Positions 63,474 to 64,000 of a stretch of DNA of 64,000 nt are shown here, piece by piece. Within the stretch, counting starts at the first letter, position 1. Each line of letters begins with the position of its first letter. The stretch covers positions 186,001-250,000 of the forward strand of contig JACKMU010000002.1 in the NCBI GenBank assembly GCA_024235215.1, written 5' to 3'. Below the pieces are notes generated by a model. The model was not told where the DNA came from and did not search any database. It saw nothing but the letters and a program-made list of their open reading frames with translations. This stretch comes from Chromatiaceae bacterium. GTDB lineage: Bacteria; Pseudomonadota; Gammaproteobacteria; Chromatiales; Chromatiaceae. A program made the position numbers and the translations under genes.

Positions 63474-64000
63474 AAAAGTTTCTGCCGTCGATTCTGCTGC
63501 TGTTGTTGCTTTCCGCTTGCGCCGGGGAGTGGGTCAGAGTGGATGCCAGCAGCGTGGTGCACAAAACAGATCTATACCGGGTCTCGCTGCCGGTCGGCTG
63601 GGTGAGCAGGCAAGTCGGAGACACGCTCGTTGTTACCCGGGATGGCCCCGACATCCAAAAGATCATCCTGCGGGTCAGCAAGCATGCGGAGGCCTTCAAC
63701 GACATCCAAGCCCAGTCGAAAAGCGACATGCTGCCCACCGAACTGGCCGATCTCTTCATTGCCGAACTCAAGAAAGAGGACAGCGACAGTTTGCCCAGTC
63801 TGACGATACAAAGCAACGAACCGATCATGCTATCGGGACGGGACGCTTTTCACCTGCATGCCAGTTACCGCACCGCAAACGGACTGGAGTACCAGCTGCT
63901 GGCGGTTGGCTTCGTCACCGAAAAACATTTCTATGCCATCAGCTACACCGCGCCAACGCTGCTCTTTTTCGAACGCAGCCGGGAGAGTTACGACCAGGTG
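63470..64000 (+). CDS. Lipoprotein (partial, C-terminus outside window)
   Basis: The frame begins at ATG 63470, overlapping the protease stop by four bases, and is open to the right edge (177 codons). A signal peptide (FLPSILLLLLLSACAG) carries the lipobox LSAC. The mature part is mixed alpha/beta with a strand-rich region (YRVSLPVGWVSRQVGDTLVV). GGAGGG lies three bases before the ATG. The family is not recognised. It is the third gene of the lipoprotein/protease run. Confidence 0.75.
   Translation, partial: MKKFLPSILLLLLLSACAGEWVRVDASSVVHKTDLYRVSLPVGWVSRQVGDTLVVTRDGPDIQKIILRVSKHAEAFNDIQAQSKSDMLPTELADLFIAELKKEDSDSLPSLTIQSNEPIMLSGRDAFHLHASYRTANGLEYQLLAVGFVTEKHFYAISYTAPTLLFFERSRESYDQV

Overview
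This window reads as a chromosome segment of a GC-rich gammaproteobacterium. The supporting content is CbpA/CbpM chaperones, SbcCD, malate synthase G, TrxC, type-I-like citrate synthase, DUF3422 and DUF3750 proteins, a TRAP transporter, PilZ proteins, and a PEP-CTERM protein with a sigma-54 promoter. The style resembles free-living or symbiotic sulfur-oxidising Chromatiales/Sedimenticola-type genomes, but that is inference; no rRNA, tRNA or marker phylogeny is available here. No tRNA, rRNA, CRISPR array, phage or complete insertion sequence was seen.

Layout. (1) 1-9.5 kb: a carbon-uptake and C2/C3-acid module on the minus strand: glcB (malate synthase G), a beta-hydroxyacid dehydrogenase (mmsB-like), mmsA (CoA-acylating semialdehyde dehydrogenase), then a TRAP transporter dctP-dctQ-dctM that runs off the left edge. 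A glyoxylate/hydroxypyruvate reductase-like gene diverges from glcB. (2) 9.6-14.8 kb: TauE/SafE permease, a ClpC-type unfoldase, a TorF-family porin with a sigma-54-like promoter, and a small hypothetical gene. (3) 15.2-21.7 kb: an orphan MotA/MotB-like stator pair behind a good sigma-54 promoter, a PilZ protein, a YbaK-domain protein, a signal-peptide-bearing isoaspartyl methyltransferase and a membrane spermidine-synthase-like protein. (4) 21.7-26.1 kb: a minus-strand protein-quality run cbpA-cbpM-htpX-trxC, with a divergent three-part ferredoxin/reductase. (5) 26.2-34.2 kb: a chemoreceptor with a sigma-28 promoter and a C-terminal Cache-like domain, RNase AM, an ACP/AMP-ligase/acyltransferase fusion and an HBM-HAMP receptor without an output domain. 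(6) 34.4-46.7 kb: IMPase, PilZ, a MITE-like element, DUF3750, GNAT-like, hydrolase plus enoyl-CoA hydratase, citrate synthase, DUF3422, an FHA-like/PPP phosphatase and bacteriohemerythrin. (7) 46.9-53.7 kb: TlpA and an exported hypothetical protein, then parA-sbcD-sbcC. (8) 54-60.2 kb: an ABC exporter followed by a PEP-CTERM protein with 181-residue tandem repeats. The PEP-CTERM segment is bracketed by a 43-bp near-duplicate of the permease gene's 3' end. (9) 60.2-64 kb: MarC, lipoproteins and an M48 lipoprotein protease.

The strongest leads are the PEP-CTERM cassette (sigma-54 promoter, near-identical tandem repeats, flanking 43-bp direct repeats), the FHA-like/PPP phosphatase, the ACP-ligase-acyltransferase fusion, the output-less HBM receptor, and the alternative-sigma promoters ahead of the stator pair and the chemoreceptor. 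Start codons were chosen from Shine-Dalgarno spacing and family alignment by eye; no database search was run.
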